DNA from: Phyto melanocephala
Lineage: Eukaryota; Arthropoda; Insecta; Diptera; Rhinophoridae
Assembly: GCA_941918925.1 (NCBI GenBank)
Contig: OW799234.1
Coordinates: 43,988,412-44,052,411 of the forward strand
Direction of reading: 5' to 3'
Length of the DNA: 64,000 bases
A program made the position numbers and the translations under genes. The notes beneath the pieces were generated by a model. It had not been told where the DNA came from, did no database searches, and was given only the letters and a program-made list of their open reading frames with translations. The first letter of the stretch is position 1. Every line of letters begins with the position of its first letter. Below are positions 32,886 to 43,927 of this stretch, piece after piece.

Positions 32886-34723
32886 TTAAGCCTGTTCGTC
32901 CCGCATAGGCACAAATTCACTTTTTCCGTACTTAGCGAGGCGCTCGAGATGAACCACTTTCATCTTTGATCTTGGGCTATTGTACTTTTGTATTCTATAC
33001 ACGACATCATTTATTCTTTTTATCACCTTATACGGCCCATCCCAATGAGTTTGCAATTTAGGAGACAGTCCTTTTTTCCGTTGTGGGTTATATAGTAGAA
33101 CTAGCTGACCCTCGTTAAAGCCTTCAGAATTTGCTGCTCTGTCATATCTGGCCTTCATCTTGTCGCTGGTCATTTTTATTCAGCCACGAACTAATTCATG
33201 AATTTCGTCGAGATCTTTTTGTCCCCTTGAAGTGTCTTCGTCGTGCTTATCTATTGCCGAGAGATTAATACCGAATTCTAGATCACCTGGCAGTTTCAGC
33301 TCGGTTCCAAACATAACTTTTGCAGGTGTTCGGGAGGTCGAGTCATGAACGGCTGATCTGTATGCCAACAGAAATTTTGGTATGTGCTCATCCCAGTCCC
33401 TTTGGTGTGCACTGACCACTTTTCTCAAGTGTTCCTCCAACGTGCGGTTAAATCTCTCGACCATGCCATCACATTGTGGATGCAGTGGCGTAGTCCTCGT
33501 TTTTCGGATACCATATAGTTCGCACATTTCCTGGAATATCGCAGATTCAAAATTTTTTCCCTGATCAGAATGTAGCTCAAGCGGAACTCCATAGCGGCAC
33601 ACCCAGTTGTTCACAAATGCGTTTACTACAGTTTTAGCTTCTTGGTTTGGTATTGCGTATACCTCTGGCTAAAATAGTCGATTACAACTAGAACGTAACG
33701 CTTTCCAGTCTCACTGACAGGAAAAGGGCCTGCTATATCCATCGCTATTCGCTCAAAGGGAGCAGCTGAATTGTACTGCTGCAGCGCTGCTCGACTCCTT
33801 CTTACTGGGCCCTTGGCTGCGATACATTGTGCGCAATTTGCTATCCAATCAGCTACAGATTGTTGGCACCCAACCCAATAAAAACGTTGCTTTATCTTTT
33901 CTATGGTTTTTGTTACACCAAGATGACCACCACTTGAACCATTATGTAACTCCTTTAATACCTCTCTGACTTTAGAGGATGGCACCACAATCAGATTTGT
34001 TGTCGATTTACCATCAGTACTTTCCCATTTTCGATAAAGGCACCCGTTAATAACCTGCAGACTATTCCACAGCGCCCAATAGGATTTCATCAGTGGATTT
34101 CTCGCTGATATTTGGTTTCGAGTGGGCCTTTTCTCTTTTTCCTTTGCTGATATGATCTTTGCCAGTATAGGATATTTTCTTTGCGCCACTGACCATTCAC
34201 CGCTTGTGTCTACCTGCGTTAGTCGAATATCTATTACGCACTCTTTTTCCTCAGGTTTTGCACAATATTTGCTGTTCAAGCTGCAGAATTTTCGGGAACG
34301 TGCATCCGCATTACCATGTTTAACCCCTTTTCTGTACTCAATACTGGAGTCATTTTCTTGAAGTCGTTTAGTCCAGTAATCCAACGAAATCTCAATGTTG
34401 CGCCAAATCATAACTTTTCGTCCCATGTGCAGATTAATGTTATGACTTATCATAAAATCAGCGCCCACGATTACTTCATCCACAATGTCAGCAACAATAA
34501 ATACATGATTAACACTTATATTGGCAATTGTTAATTTCACCTTTATTTTTCCATAAACATTAGCAAACTCCCCAGTAGCTGTTCGTAGACTTACACCACA
34601 TAGTGGTTCGATTTTCTTCTTGACTATATCAGGTCTAATAATTGATTGTGATGCTCCTGTATCTATTGTAAGAACATGCCTCCGACCATTGATGTATCCA
34701 CAAGCAGTAAGGTTGCTATTTTT
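32886..34723 (-). pseudogene. Pol remnant: protease and integrase, RT deleted (copy 1)
   Basis: The order from 34723 leftward is: protease with TIDTGASQSIIRPD (about 34660) and IVGADFMISHNINLHMG (34450). The frame then jumps directly from MIWRNIEIS to LDYWTKRLQENDSSIEYRKG...HGNADARSRKFC, the last bit of RNase H. Integrase follows with its zinc finger (H..H about 33925, CAQC about 33830), the core Asp in VLVVIDYFS (33690), Asp in LHSDQGKNFES (33560) and Glu in GMVERFNRTLEE (33450), then a C-terminal domain ending MRDEQA (32886). There is a frameshift at about 33660 and a stop at 33177. All three integrase acidic residues remain. Confidence 0.85.
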
Positions 34724-36164
34724 CTACTGCATAACTGATATGGAGATTGTGGGGCCCTCGGTAATGGGATCTTGCTCATGCCTATAAATGTTAACTTGTT
34801 TTAACGGTAACTGCGTGCTTTCCAGCTTGCTGTACTCAGGTGGTGATACAAATATAGCCCGGTTTCTTGGTGCTCTACAATTTCGTTGAAAATGTCCATT
34901 CCTACCACAATTATAGCATTTGGATCTGGCTTTGCCTTGCTTTTCCTCGAACGCCTGTATACGAGACCTTAAATCGCTTACTTCATCTCTTGCCATTTCT
35001 GTAGAAATTTTAAGATTTCGCACCTTGTATATCTGCGGCTTAGAAAGCAATTTTGCAGTTTCCTGTGTTAGTGCATATAAAACTGTTTCTGCAAACGTCG
35101 ATTTAGGCGTGCTTTATTTCAGGATCACGTATTCCATTAACAAACGTTTCAATTTTAAACTGATCTAAAAATGGATGATTTTCACCTGGATATGTCAGCT
35201 GCACCAAACGCTCGATCTCCGTTGCGAAATCTTGTAATGACTCGTTAGCTTTGTGGATTCTGCCTCGCAATTCCATTCGGTATATATCTCGTTTGTGCTC
35301 GCCGCCATACTTACGTTGTAGCGCCACCATTATGTCATCGTAGTTTTCTCTGCAGCCAATAGGTATACTTTCTAGAACTTGTGCTACGTTGCCTTTTAAT
35401 GCAAAAATCAACTCTATAGCCTTTTCTTCATTGCTCCACATATTTCTATTGGCAACTGTCTCAAACTGAAATTTAAAGACATTAAATGGTGCACTACCGT
35501 CAAAAGTAGGGGCCTTTATTCTACTCGATATTTCTGGAATTATCCGCTCTGGTCCCTCGTGACATTGAAGATCGTTAATTTTTATTTCCAGATTCTTAAA
35601 TTTTTCGTCTTGTAATTGCAATTTTTCATCAACATTTTTTACTTGTAACTGCAATTTTTCGTTAACGTCTTTAACTTGTTTTTCAATGCAATCGACTCTG
35701 TTGTTCACTGCTTCAGAAATTTCCTGAAGTTTCTCGTTCGTAGCTCTAGCTGTTTCTTGCACTTCTTCTTTAACTTCAGCTAATAATTTTTCATTATTAG
35801 CTCTAGAAGATTCTTGAACTTCGGCTAATAATTTTTCATTATTAGCTCTAGAAGATTCTTGAACTTCGGCTAATAATTTTTCGTTACTGGCTTTAGAATT
35901 TTCTTGAACTTCCTGGAATTTTATTTCCATCTTTTCCATCATAGCAGCAAGCATTGTACTCAAATCCATGTTGTTTGTGGTTGCACGAGTGGAAACTTCC
36001 ATTTCTTCTTTTTCGTCAAACTCGTAACCCTCAATGTCAATATTACGCCGCTTAAATTCATCTAGAAGTCTCTTTTGCAATTCTACTTTATTACCTGTTG
36101 TTAACAATGCCAGCTTACTCAATTCCTTTTTGAGTTGTTCTACTTTAAGTTCCTCAAATTTCAT
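34724..36164 (-). pseudogene. Gag with SAP domain, coiled-coil repeats and CCHC knuckle (copy 1)
   Basis: Gag forms the particle and packages RNA. It starts MKFEELKVEQLKKELSKLAL, which fits a SAP-type DNA-binding motif. It then has a coiled-coil of repeated 15-residue units (NNEKLLAEVQESSRA, about residues 90-150), a capsid-like core (APFNVFKFQFETVANRNMW, about residue 225) and one zinc knuckle CYNCGRNGHFQRNC (34930). A 14-bp deletion at about 35106, relative to copy 2, shifts the frame. It ends at an in-frame TAG at 34724-34726, after which protease follows without a frame change. Confidence 0.85.
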
Positions 36165-36198
36165 GTCTGCTTTTTATTATTATTTTTTTATGCAATTT

Positions 36199-36212
36199 CA
36201 CTTCTGACACCA
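36199..36212 (-). other. Primer-binding site (tRNA-Leu type)
   Basis: Two bases inside the 5' LTR, the minus strand reads TGGTGTCAGAAGTG, complementary to the 3' end of tRNA-Leu including CCA. tRNA-Leu priming is known for several insect Ty3/gypsy lineages. Confidence 0.75.
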
Positions 36213-36214
36213 AT

Positions 36215-36739
36215 TGTTACGTTTATACCTTTTACAAATGTTGGATTATTTCCTTTAAATATACCTTGAGTTCTTTTGCAATCAAAAACAGTTGAAATTC
36301 GTTATAAAATTAAGAGCACTTTATTTACTTAAACACACTCAAAGATTGCTTTAATATCACTTTACTTATTACACTTATGGTTATACACTTTTATTATCAA
36401 ATACACTTTGATACGCACCTTACAAGCTCTACTGTAATACTGATTTTGTTAGCTGTGTTGTTCGGCTATTTATAGTAACATAGTGGTGTTCGGTAACATT
36501 CGACAAAGTTCTCGTTTGTACATTCTAGTACATTCGAAAACCGTTACATTTAAATTAAGACGTTAAGTAATATGCACGAATAATAGAAGTGCCTAAAAGT
36601 ATGCTACACATAATAACAAACATCATTTTCGAACAACCAACGAAAGAAACTAATACAAATAAAACTACAGTAACTTAAACTACTACAACTAAAATAAATT
36701 ATAATGTAAATTAAGCTACTTAAAAATAAATCTGTAACA
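36215..36739 (-). repeat. 5' LTR, copy 1
   Basis: 525 bp, starting TGTTACG and ending TGTAACA in plus-strand terms. Paired with 32347-32874. Confidence 0.92.
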
Positions 36740-36743
36740 ATAT

Positions 36744-37480
36744 ATTCTAAGTGATATACTTACTCTCACACAACCGCTAAATATAATGCTACAAAAACAG
36801 GACATACTTAGATTTAAAAAGAAGTTCAGATCTCATACAAAATTTAATAATGTGTCTTCAAACAAAAAGGAATGAAGTCGAAAAAGAATGCTTTGGTTTA
36901 GAAATTCCAGTTAAAAAGCAAAGATTTAAACGAAATCATCCTATAAAAGGTGTAGAAGAGTACTACCGCATATAGGGATACATCTCCCTTATTTATTAAG
37001 TTATCCAGGACTTGAAAATACGTATTCCAAAAGTCGTTCTAAATTTATTTAACATCCATAACTTCTGCCAAAAAGCATAAAATATTATTTATTAGACTTA
37101 ACCAATTTAATTTCACTCCTTGTAGACGATTTGTTTAAGTACGAAGAAACAGATAAAAAACTACTAAAATCTAAACTTGAAGCTGAACTTTTGCATTGGC
37201 AGCAGAAATGGAAGATCGGTGAAAAACTTCCAGAAAATGTGATAGATGTTTTAATTATGTGTGACCAGATATTTATCCAAATTTAAGAAATATATTTACC
37301 ATTTTTGTTTCAATACCGGTGAGTAATGCTACGGACGAAATATCATTATCTACTCTTTGTCGCAGCGACAGGCTAAACGGGTTGGCCATGTAACATATTC
37401 ACAACCAAATCGAAGTTAATCCAGAAGATGTGCTTAATAAATTTGCTGCAACAGGAAACCACAAATTACTTATTAAATAT
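36744..37480 (+). pseudogene. hAT transposase relic, part 3 (C-terminal)
   Basis: Recognisable blocks are DLFKYEETDKKLLKSKLEAE, then LLHWQQKWKIGEKLPENVID (37130-37250), YPNLRNIFTIFVSIPVSNAT (37270-37335), the degenerate dimerisation motif DEISLSTLCRSDRLNGLAM, and VNPEDVLNKFAATGNHK near 37460. This is the end of a THAP/ZMYM-like hAT transposase, the same reading direction as parts 1 and 2. Frameshifts are numerous. From 37480 to 38090 I see only AT-rich DNA. Confidence 0.7.
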
Positions 37481-38099
37481 AAGTGTTTTTGTTAAACTTA
37501 TACTTTTTTAAAAATTATTTTCACTGAAGCCTCTTCATTTCACAAAAAGAGTATTAAAATTAAATTAATTAAAAGTAATACAAATTATTTTTTAAACAAA
37601 ATTGTATATTTACATGCAAGATTCTGAGTATTACGATACTTTAAAATATCAAATATTTATTAAATTACACTCGAAGTAAATTTTCCATCCCTCTGTTATT
37701 TACTCTAAATAATTTCTAATTTTCCTTAGTATTTGCTTTTGCACACACATACTCACATAAAATTTTAATTATATTATAAAAAAGCGTATTCCATTCTTAT
37801 GAAATATTAAAAATTATAGTTCTTTTTAACAAAAAAAGTTTTTTTAACGAGGTTCTACAATGTTTTTGATTGTATATTAAATGGAGTCTGCCAAAATGTA
37901 AACAAACAATAAAGACAAATTGTAACAATTTGCCCAAACAAAAATAGGGTCCGCTTGTAAAATTTTCATTTGTATTATTTCTCATGTTTTCTTTTACTGA
38001 TTACAATTTGCTTTTGCTTTGTTTAGTCCAGGGTAGACTTAAAAAGGTAATTTCAATTAAGCAGCTGATCATCAGCTGTTCCTTCTATGGTATAAAAAA

Positions 38100-38409
38100 A
38101 ATAAAAAAATAATAAAAAAAAAATCCAAAAAAATTTTTTTTGGTTCATCTGGGATTCGATGCCACTTTCAATCTGACTGTTGTTGTGGAAAAAATGAGAT
38201 GGTAGTGGTTGTTTATGTACCGATGATTTTGATTTTTAATACCGATTTGCTCCTGAATATTTCTGATATTTTAATACCTCACGCGGGTACAGGCGACGTC
38301 AGGGGCTTCTAAAAGTTGATTTTAACATACACACGGACAGATTGACAATGCTTAATCGACTCCCTCTTTCATAAGAAATTACACACTTCACTTTTGTGTG
38401 AAGGGTATA
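38100..38409 (-). mobile_element. DINE/INE-1-type element (group A), 3'-truncated
   Basis: On the minus strand it starts TATACCCTTCACACAAAAGTG and runs through CGTGTGTATGTTAAAATCAAC, the tRNA-like segment (GGCATCGAATCCCAG, 38145) and into the A/T tract, where it stops. The 3' hairpin is missing. Confidence 0.8.
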
Positions 38410-38499
38410 AAAAGAATATATATATATATATATAATGCAAAAAGAACTCACGGTTTATTTAAAGGAAATAAGCCAACATTTATAAAAGGTATAAACGTG

Positions 38500-39590
38500 A
38501 CAACATGTATGCATGTATATGGATATGGCTTATATATGGATATAGCTTATACATACATACATACATACATATATACATGTTGGAGGGATACCGAAACAGA
38601 CCTCTTTCATAAACAGATCTCTTTTCGACCCACTTTGTTTCCCAGTGATTACGAGGCTACAAAAAAGGGTGTCCCCGACCTCACTGAGTCCCGTGCCATC
38701 CCAGGCGTTTGCTATAAACTTTTGTGACTTCACATTATAGACTGATTATCTACAATCCCATAGCACTCACATCCACGTGTGCCTTCCGGTGGTACTATGT
38801 AATTCGCACACTACATACGCCGCTGTCTCAGCAGTCTAAAGGCACATTCTGCAAATAGCATCCTCCACAACCTTAATCTTGTACATATGATATTTGAAGT
38901 TGCCGTTTCCTGTGATCAAAGCAGTTATTCAGCTCAGGATTCGCCGATTATATCTGAGTACCTTGACTGGATTCCTGCCAAGGTGCCTTCCGACCATCCT
39001 ACGTGACTGTTTACATGTGATCGTCTCCATGCACTTTCTTAGGTTCATAGATTCTACCCATTGTTGGAACTTTGACCGCACCATCCCATCCCCAAGGGCA
39101 GCTCTAGGTTCCGGTTCGCAGATCCCTTTTTTGCAGGTTCTTCTGGCGCCTCATTTCCTCATTAGCGTTACCTCGTTCACAGAAGCGCACCTATTGAGCT
39201 TCAGAATACATTCGAGCATCAGTTTTGAGTTGACATCCACAGACTGGTTATCAAGTGCTATGATAATTCTCCTCCCATGCACTTGATCGTCCAGAAATTG
39301 GTCCAACGCGTGCAGCAATCCAAGCATCCCTGCCTGATATACGAACACGTACTCTCTCAGACTCAGAAAAGGTTCAATTTAATTGAATAGACCCCGGCTT
39401 CTGCCCTTCCGTCTATCCATGCACTCATTATGCATGAATCCATCCGCTATGAGCGTGTGATGTAGCCTCTCGACCACTTTCACCCGTTTTATGCGCTTCA
39501 TTGGCATCTGAGTCTCCCTAACCTCATTATGCACAAGGTCTAAGGTCATTACTTGAGTAGCTTTCTGCCACAAAACGAGGGAAGCGAAGG
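38500..39590 (-). pseudogene. Non-LTR retrotransposon, RNase H/3' part
   Basis: GC-richer than its surroundings. The minus frame 39348-39151 reads YQAGMLGLLHALDQFLDD...IIIALDNQSVDVNSKLMLECI, an RNase H-like pattern with Glu/Asp replaced or shifted in places. Downstream (38733-38530) are SQKFIANAWDGTGLSEVG and related remains of the 3' region, ending in a TGTATGTATG tail near 38550. Frameshifts throughout. RNase H-carrying LINEs (I, R1/LOA-like) are plausible; the clade is not certain. Confidence 0.6.
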
Positions 39591-39798
39591 ATCGGTAATG
39601 GTGAAGTGGCGGCGAACAGGTTTGGTAACGGGGATGCGTTGTGAGTCGTCCAGTATTTTAGATCGGTAACGCTGAAGTAGCGAACTCACTCGGTGAACGG
39701 GAACAGTGATAATTCGTGAGTCGCCCGGTGAATAATTTTGTTTGTGTGTGTTTTATTTTATTCTGTCAGCTTCTCTGCTTTTGTTGCAATGCTGTTGT

Positions 39799-39924
39799 CA
39801 AAGCGAATTCATGTACCAGATGGTGTCAAGTTTGCAACAACAAAATCTGCCTATTACTTAATTGCAAACTTCTTACAAAAATTACCTGTTAATTTGGTAC
39901 CACCTGGTACATGAATTCGCCTTG
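39799..39924. mobile_element. hAT-type MITE, 126 bp, 8-bp target duplication
   Basis: Flanks GCTGTTGT on both sides (39791-39798, 39925-39932). Ends CAAAGCGAATTCATGTACC and GGTACATGAATTCGCCTTG are inverted repeats. Half of this MITE occurs at 22978 at the same position of the same host hAT. Confidence 0.85.
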
Positions 39925-39939
39925 GCTGTTGTTATAAGT

Positions 39940-40462
39940 ATTTTATTTTACTTATGATTCGTAAGCATGTAAGGTGGACTTTTATACAAACTTTGAAGCA
40001 AAAAATAATCAGTACAGAGCATTAGCCGATGTGATCTGAACTTAGACCACACAAAGATTCAAATATTTCCTATTTTTGGTCTGAAGTATCTCAAATGAAA
40101 AATTAATTAAATGAGTTCATGTTCCCAAATATTTCAAGAATTGTAAGAGGTATTCAGTCTATTCCACATTCCTTGGCCAACGTCGAACGAGTTTTTTCTT
40201 TTCAAAACCTAATTTAAATAAAGGAAAGAAATAGACTACACGTTTGTACTGTTTCAAATTTGATACAAACAAAAGATTTATTCAAGTCAACAAATACTTG
40301 TTGCTTTAATTTTAAAATAACATAAAATTTATAATCTAAAAGTATTTAATAAATAAAATTTGTTAAATAACCGATCTCTGCGTATGAACCTATCAATGCA
40401 ACATTTAATATATTTTATTGTATACTGGATTTTTAATCACATTTTTGTTAAGTTTCTATTTT
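39940..40462 (+). pseudogene. hAT element/transposase end, left of the 13-kb insertion
   Basis: The plus-strand frame near 40110-40280 reads FPNISRIVRGIQSIPHSLANVERVFSFQNL with stops, matching the C-terminal motif at 22514-22867 on the other strand. The non-coding tail follows to TTAAGTTTCTATTTTT at 40462, where a DINE begins. The tail resumes at 53706. Confidence 0.75.
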
Positions 40463-40990
40463 TATACCCTTCACACAGTGAAAAAGGGTATATATAAGTT
40501 TGTCATTCCGTGTGAAATTTCTACAACTTTCATTTCCGACCCCATAAAGTATATATTTTCTGAAAGCTTATGAAAGAGGGAGTCGATTAAGCATTTTCAA
40601 TCTGTCCGTGTGTATGTTGAAATCAACTTTTTGAAGTCCCCCCGACATCGCTTGAACCCGGGTGAGGTATTAAAATATCAGAAATATTCGGGAGTAGAAC
40701 GGTATTAAAAATCAGAAACATCGCTACATAAACAACTGAGATATGAGCAAAAACCCACGACCACCTCGATTTTTTTTTCACAAAAACAACAACAACATAC
40801 ATACATACATACAAACGTGTATACTGGTTAGAGAAAACGTGGCATCGAATCCCAGCTGAGCCAAAAAATTTTTTTTTTATTTTTTTAATATTTTTTTTTT
40901 TAATTTTTTTTTATTTTTTATTTAATATATTATTTATATTTTTATTTTATTTTTTTAACTTTTTTTTTAAATATTTTTTTTATTAAAATT
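40463..40990 (+). mobile_element. DINE/INE-1-type element (group A), 5' part
   Basis: Head TATACCCTTCACACAGTGAA at 40463, regular body with tRNA-like segment (40815-40860) and the start of the A/T tract. Its own 3' terminus is probably the piece at 53640-53705, because the hAT tail resumes directly behind that piece. Confidence 0.85.
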
Positions 40991-40994
40991 TAAT

Positions 40995-41207
40995 TTTTAT
41001 TTTATCGAACTTTTCTGTTTAAACTAATATTCAAATTTTAATCAGGCTCGAGTTCATATTAACATTCTTATTGTTACAAAGAATTTTTTTTATTTGTGAT
41101 AAATGAAAGAATAATCTGAAAAATTATATTTTTACCGACAACTAGCCGAGTGGAATGCATTTTTGAAACCAGCTACGATTTCATCATCAGCACTCAAGTC
41201 ATCAGCA
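40995..41207 (-). repeat. Hammerhead-like repeat (possibly Penelope-like), inverted copy
   Basis: The minus strand matches 51262-51460 and 52196-52370: the motif GCTGATGATGAAATCGTAGC, then GTTACAAAGAA-type text (TCTTTGTAACAATAAGAATG) and ACTCGAGCCTG. Here the core GAAA is CAAA, so any ribozyme would be dead. It ends at the LTR element's TSD (AGCA). Confidence 0.7.
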
Positions 41208-43911
41208 TGTTGCGAATTTTTCTTTTATTATTGATTTTTTTTTTTTTTTAAAGAATAAGAGAGGAAAAGGTTTAAAAAGTAACAAGTATTGTTTTTTTTT
41301 AATATTTTGTTTTACCCTTTACAATGATAAATTTGTATTTTAAATGGTTACTTTAAGTTGCATAATATTACACCACTAATTTTAGAGTAAATCTGGTAAC
41401 AACATTTGCCTAGTTTCTGAATAGCTTTAAATTCATATAGGAAGAGAGCGAAAATAAGAAAAGAGAGAGTTTAACGAAGTCTTTGGAATTTCCTGCTTAA
41501 TTCATAAATCTTAATCAGAGTGTTAAGTCAAGTGAGCTCGTATATCTTGTATAGTACCCAAGATCACGTGAAAAAAAAAAGAAAATTTAAATCTGTAAAT
41601 TTTTACAAATCTAATGACATTTTTGCAAAATTTCTACATTGAAAGTATAAAATAGTGGATACTATAAATATAATTGGCAATATTTAATTGCAAAGTAACT
41701 TTCTTCATAGAAACCTTGCACATGGTTTTATGCACTAAGAGCAAAACTACCGAATCTACACTTATTCAACACTCGATTAGGAAAATAAAATTGAATATCT
41801 TACGAGTGTATAAAAATAATTCTTGGTTAAGTGTTTACCTGAGAAAAGAAAAAAAGGAGACACTAGGTATATTCCCTACTGGGTATGGTTACTTGCGGCA
41901 TTACATATCACCGGAGTGCTCTCATTATTAGTTTTTTTCCATTCATACATACTTTTTTTTTTGTTTCTTTTAAATTCATTCATTTTACTGTGATCTGGAG
42001 AAATATGTGTCAAAATACGCAAGGAAAAAGTCTCCACCAAAAGAAAAAAATCCATTGATATAAATTTGTGAATGAGTGATTAGATCGAAGAGAAGTCTGA
42101 AAGAGTAATTAAAATATCAACGCAAGCAACAACTAAGTATTTACAAATATTTTTAAGTAGCATAAGAAAAGAAAAAGAAAAATATATTTTACAAAACATG
42201 AGGCAAAATTTATCAGAATAATAAGTAAGCCCAATTGACCAATCTTTGGTAAATTTAATGTAGAAAAAGGTGAAGCAAACTTTGCTATATATATACTTAT
42301 TAAATTTGATAACCCAAAAAAAAAAAAGAAAAGGTATTTAAAATTTAACGTATATTGTTACCCAAATTTCTTGTTATTTAATGAAAAAGAAAAGCTTTAA
42401 ATACATTTCGTCATGACTCGCTGAATGGCCATTACAACGATCATCATGAACCATGAACACAAAAATAACATCTAATACCAACGAATTGTATATACCTCTG
42501 CAAAAACAAATGTAAGTTTTTTATATATTTTTATAATTTGCTTGCCAAATATATTTAAGAGAACAAATAATAATTTAGAAAGGATATACGTAATTTAAAT
42601 ACATGTATTAAAGAAATAAATTCTTTAATAAAAAAAGAAAAAAAAAAAAAACAAGTAAAAGCGCTATATTCGGCCGTGCCGAATCTTATATACCCTTCAC
42701 AACGTGTAGTCATGCAATAACAGTAAATTCACGTATGTATGTTAAAAAAAACAAAAAAAAAAAAAATAAATAAAAAAAAATTTAAAAAAAAAAATTTAAA
42801 AAAAAAATTAAAAAAAAAAAATTATTATATACAAATATAATATATATAAAAAAAAAAAAAAAATAAAAAAAAATTAAAAAAAAAAAATTAAAAAAAAATA
42901 ATAATAAAAATATATATAATATATTAAATAAAAAATAAAAAAAAATTAAAAAAAAAAATTTTTAAAAAATTTAAAAAAAATTTTTTTTGGCTCAGCTGGG
43001 ATTCGATGCCACGTTTTCCCTAACCAGTATACACGTTTGTATGTATGTATGTTGTTGTTGTAATGTTGTTTTTGTGAAAAGAAAATCGAGGTGGTCGTGG
43101 GTTTTTGCTCATATCTCAGTTGTTTATGTACCGATGTTTCTGATTTTCAATACCGATCTACTCCCGAATATTTCTGATATTTTAATACCTTAACCGGGTC
43201 CAACCTATGTCGGGGGGCTTCAAAAAGTTGATTTCAACATACACACGGACAGACGGTCAGACGGACAGACGGACAGACTGACAGGGCTTAATCGACTTCC
43301 CTATTCATAAGCTTTCAGAAAATATATACTTTATGGGGTCGGAAATGAAAATTGTAGAAATTTCACACGGAATGACAAACCTATATATACCCTTTTTCAC
43401 TGTGTGAAGGGTATAAAAAACACAAAGAAACACAAAAAAACAAAAAATTATATCACAGCATCATCATAAGTAAATTTATATGTTTTGTTTTAAGTAATTA
43501 TTAATTAGTCAGTTTGTATAAAATCATGAATTTCTAAAACCTAAATAAAGGGAATGCATTTGAATTTGTTTTGAAATGAACTATTTAGAACTTGTTGCGA
43601 TATTTAAAAGGGGCAATTTATTATTAATTATAGGGTGCGTAAATTGCCATAGGTGTATTACAATTTGTAATGTTAGGGACGGGAACAATTCACCCTCTGA
43701 GAGAAACCCATCACTCTCATGCATTGCTTTGTAAGAAAACTTAATTGCTCTTTTTAGGCTTCGATTATAAGGCATGTATTTGCTATGATTGCGCGTATCC
43801 ATTGGGGTACGAGACAATGCCCTAGACCGTCTGAGCTGGTCGTTCTATCTTTTCGTTACATGCCGAAAGTACTTAACTGTGGATAGGTTCATACGAACTA
43901 AGCGCGCAACA
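41208..43911 (+). repeat. 5' LTR (interrupted by a DINE)
   Basis: It aligns along its whole length with 49322-51198, apart from the DINE (42650-43415), about 49 bp near 41572-41620 that the 3' LTR lacks, and small indels. The 85-codon ORF at 41674-41931 is repeated in the 3' LTR; I do not consider it a gene. Confidence 0.92.
42650..43415 (-). mobile_element. DINE/INE-1-type element (group A) inside the 5' LTR
   Basis: The minus strand runs TATACCCTTCACACAGTGAA to GCGCTTTTACTTGTT. The 3' LTR shows the empty site at 50690-50710 (AAAAAGAAAAAAAAACACAAAG). It inserted in an A-run after the retroelement had integrated. Confidence 0.93.
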
Positions 43912-43915
43912 TAGA

Positions 43916-43927
43916 TGGCGCCCAACG
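43916..43927 (+). other. Primer-binding site (tRNA-Lys type)
   Basis: TGGCGCCCAACG begins four bases after the LTR end, complementary to the 3' end of a tRNA-Lys including CCA. From here to the Gag ATG at 44654 is untranslated leader without other features. Confidence 0.8.

Larger units (their letters stand above)
32347..36739 (-). mobile_element. Ty3/gypsy LTR retrotransposon lacking RT (copy 1)
   Basis: LTRs of 528 and 525 bp begin TGTTACGTTTATACC and end TCTGTAACA (as written on the plus strand). ATAT flanks both sides (32343-32346, 36740-36743). Between the LTRs on the minus strand are Gag, an in-frame TAG, protease, a very short RNase H remnant and integrase. The whole reverse transcriptase and most of RNase H are missing at one in-frame junction (about 34420). 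A second copy at 60876 has the identical junction. It landed in the hAT relic. Confidence 0.9.

Noticed and set aside
43581..43817. 78-aa ORF repeated at 50868-51104
   Set aside because: Lies antisense in the LTRs of the same retroelement, so its duplication is expected; no recognisable domain.
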